A DNA stretch of 64,000 nucleotides from Perkinsela sp. pyNocScin1. Taxonomy: Eukaryota > Euglenozoa > Kinetoplastea > Prokinetoplastida > Perkinselidae. The notes below the pieces were generated by a model. That model was not told the origin of the DNA. It saw only the letters and a program-made list of their open reading frames with translations, and made no database searches. The DNA lies in NCBI GenBank assembly GCA_964019655.1, contig CAXHTR010000002.1:310001-374000 (forward strand), written 5' to 3'. The translations under genes and the position numbers were made by a program. Below are positions 63,318 through 64,000 of this stretch, piece by piece (position 1 is the first letter of the stretch; each line of letters starts with the position of its first letter).

Positions 63318-64000
63318 CTACGGCAGCGCATCTATTCCCTGTGGATTGAGCCGCCAAGCCCACGGATTGCGCTCTTCGCGCTTTTCAGATACCGCCACCT
63401 GGGCATCGCTTCCCACGGCCCCGCCCTCGCCGTCACTCGATCCGTGCGGGGCAGACCGCTGCCGCGCTGTTTCAGCGGCGTGCGCGAGGGCTTGGTGCAC
63501 AGTGCGCACACCGGTGCCCCAGAAGAGGATCGGCTCGGTCGGCAGCGCAACGCTCGTGCCAAAGAGCGAGACCCTCCAGGACTGCTTGCTCTGTTCGAAT
63601 GGATTCCCCTTCAGCACGTCATCAGACTGCTTGATGTCGCGGAGTTGCCGCGCAGCGGACGCTGAGACGTACACCGACGGCAGGGGCACTGGCAGCTGCT
63701 GTGGGCGCTCCGCCTCTTCGAAAAGGGAGCACCACTTGTAGTCAGCCTTGACATCGTCCTCGAGCGTTCGGATGAGCCGGAGGGTTCGCTCTGCGCTCTT
63801 CTGCATCCGCAACCGGTCAACTTCGGTCTTTAACGCTTTTGGGTCCTTTTGGTGGATGGCATCGACGATGCGCTCCTTCGTTGTTCGCGATGTGCTGCCT
63901 GAAACCTGAGAATCAGATTTGAACTGCGCATGGCACCGATCGATCACTTTCTGTACGCACGCTTGGATCTCCGCGTGGAGCGCACAGACCTCTTTGTTCG
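63318..64000 (-). CDS. Hypothetical protein, 5' end beyond window
   Basis: The frame is open from the right edge to a stop at 63318, 227 codons, with no ATG visible upstream, so the start is outside the window. The visible N-terminal part is helical (EVCALHAEIQACVQKVIDRC), followed by a charged helix (DPKALKTEVDRLRMQKSAER), a variable region and an end NPWAWRLNPQGIDALP with serine/glycine-rich low complexity before it. No family recognised. It lies on the same strand as the coiled-coil membrane protein. Confidence 0.6.
   Translation of the reverse strand, partial: NKEVCALHAEIQACVQKVIDRCHAQFKSDSQVSGSTSRTTKERIVDAIHQKDPKALKTEVDRLRMQKSAERTLRLIRTLEDDVKADYKWCSLFEEAERPQQLPVPLPSVYVSASAARQLRDIKQSDDVLKGNPFEQSKQSWRVSLFGTSVALPTEPILFWGTGVRTVHQALAHAAETARQRSAPHGSSDGEGGAVGSDAQVAVSEKREERNPWAWRLNPQGIDALP

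Noticed and set aside
1-64000. tRNA genes, spliced-leader RNA, CRISPR arrays, IS elements or phage genes
   Set aside because: No B-box/T-loop pattern, no SL exon-like sequence, no regular spacer arrays or transposase motifs were seen.

Overview
The window reads as nuclear DNA from a compact, essentially intron-free eukaryote of kinetoplastid type. The evidence for this has five parts. (1) Genes lie in long same-strand runs: about 17 genes on the minus strand (1-27237), then about 17 on the plus strand (27364-53962). (2) Many start codons sit a few bases after a pyrimidine tract plus AG, the form of a trans-splice acceptor (for example before 44897, 39506, 53336 and 55458, and on the minus strand before 15034). 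(3) The gene content is eukaryotic: Pol III largest subunit, Mex67/NXF1, Dot1, DIS3L2, Prp5, cytosolic PheRS alpha. (4) There are many mitochondrial-ribosome-like and PPR-like proteins. (5) A small OB-fold protein at 26662-27237 resembles the editosome KREPA family. Roughly 40 genes in 64 kb is very dense, close to what is reported for the reduced endosymbiotic kinetoplastid Perkinsela; that placement is inference.

Layout. 1-27237 (minus strand): a TPR protein running off the left edge, a DIS3L2-like exonuclease, Pus7, an ABCF/GCN20 ATPase, hypothetical and PPR-like proteins, an NDUFB2-like membrane protein, uL22m, a divergent acyl-CoA dehydrogenase-like protein, a DnaJ, a diflavin reductase, Mex67 and the KREPA-like protein. 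27238-27363 is a divergent strand switch of only 126 bp. 27364-53962 (plus strand): a SAP plus DEDDh exonuclease, a DUF1764 protein, a bacterial-looking RtcB RNA ligase, a DUF1796 protein, a Prp5-like helicase, RPC1, a PDI with one broken active site, an ApaG-domain protein, a protein with three PsbP/Mog1-like repeats, a METTL21-type methyltransferase carrying a UBR-box-like zinc insertion, PheRS alpha, Dot1, a PPR protein, a TCAIM-like protein and an Mpv17 family protein.

53963-64000 is different: strand changes often, spacers are longer and base composition drifts GC-rich. It holds 5-aminolevulinate dehydratase (minus strand, 35 bp head-to-head with plus-strand bL32m), two small unknowns, an SV2-like MFS transporter, a spacer with bipartite direct repeats, two tandem LRR proteins, a coiled-coil membrane protein and a truncated gene at the right edge.

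Functionally the window is mostly RNA handling (DIS3L2, Pus7, SAP-DEDDh nuclease, RtcB, Prp5, Mex67, RPC1, KREPA-like) and mitochondrial translation and respiration. The items most worth follow-up are the heme-pathway ALAD gene inverted among plus-strand genes, the bacterial-type RtcB, the UBR-box/methyltransferase fusion, the decayed ACAD and the half-dead PDI. Gene starts given here are ATG starts. Where a pyrimidine-AG acceptor argues for a later ATG, that was used or noted.
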